The position numbers were made by a program, and so were the translations under genes. From positions 13,862,342 through 13,926,341 of the forward strand of contig NC_135549.1 in the NCBI RefSeq assembly GCF_964340395.1: DNA of 64,000 nucleotides, given 5' to 3'. The notes beneath the pieces are model-generated. The model had not been told where the DNA came from, did not search any database, and worked only from the letters and a program-made list of their open reading frames with translations. This stretch comes from Glandiceps talaboti (Eukaryota; Hemichordata; Enteropneusta; Spengelidae). Below are positions 1 through 64,000 of this stretch, piece by piece (within the stretch, counting starts at the first letter, position 1; each line of letters starts with the position of its first letter).

Positions 1-185
1 AGTGTATATACGATACTTATTTTATTTTCAACTTTTGTTTTCCACGCAGTAATACTTCCCCGTCATAATTCAATCAAAATGTTGCTATCATGTTTTTGAA
101 CTAACTGAAGTAACTTGTATTAATAGTTATTATTCATTCCTATATAAACGTGATTGTATATGGCTGTCAATTATTCGTTTTGTAG
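1..185 (+). other. Intron between exons D and E of unit 1 (3' part)
   Basis: No coding similarity is visible. The stretch ends in a T-rich acceptor (tttgtag) directly before exon E of unit 1 at 186. By homology with the later units, exon D, with GAMEN and HEXXH of unit 1, should lie upstream of the window. Confidence 0.8.

Positions 186-64000
<63,815 letters not shown>

Overview
The window is eukaryotic genomic DNA, almost certainly from a bilaterian invertebrate. The evidence is GT-AG introns with pyrimidine-rich acceptors, AT-rich introns full of microsatellites, and an animal-type M1 aminopeptidase. A marine lophotrochozoan, hemichordate or cephalochordate would fit, but the sequence does not let me name the organism. 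There is no bacterial or viral gene content and no tRNA, rRNA or CRISPR.

The whole 64 kb lies inside one plus-strand gene that is open at both ends. I could place 114 consecutive exons (19,040 coding bases, about 6,346 codons). They encode a tandem array of aminopeptidase N-type (M1, gluzincin) units: the 3' part of unit 1, six complete units (2-7, each 899 or 900 codons in 16 exons) and the 5' part of unit 8. I name the 16 exons of a unit A to P. A holds the end of the previous unit, a linker and the start of beta-domain I. B completes domain I. C-G form the thermolysin-like catalytic domain, with GAMEN and the HEXXH pair in D, the third zinc ligand in E and the catalytic Tyr in F. H-I form the beta-sandwich domain III. 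J-P form the helical ERAP1_C-like domain IV.

The decisive observation is exon A. In all seven copies, one uninterrupted exon encodes the C-terminal helix of one peptidase, a short acidic linker and the N-terminal strand of the next, with no stop, signal peptide or membrane segment. All splice phases agree from exon to exon (0 at C, E, F, G, H, K, L and A starts; 1 at D and J; 2 at B, I, M, N, O and P). The array therefore reads as one giant poly-aminopeptidase, not a cluster of separate genes. Every unit whose active site is visible keeps GAMEN, HEXXH-X18-E and the catalytic Tyr.

Layout: unit 1 (partial) 186-5546; unit 2 5989-13923; unit 3 14512-24613; unit 4 25219-32948; unit 5 33554-41138; unit 6 41676-49824; unit 7 50125-60075; unit 8 (partial) 60801-64000. 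Units 3-6 are nearly identical in exons and introns, which indicates recent tandem amplification or gene conversion. Units 1, 2, 7 and 8 are older, but some of their exons are almost identical at the nucleotide level while the flanking introns do not align. The introns carry long microsatellites, a small palindromic insertion with 7-bp direct repeats shared by units 5 and 6, a 2.1-kb insertion unique to unit 3 with RFX X-box-like palindromes, and a relic fragment of exon B.
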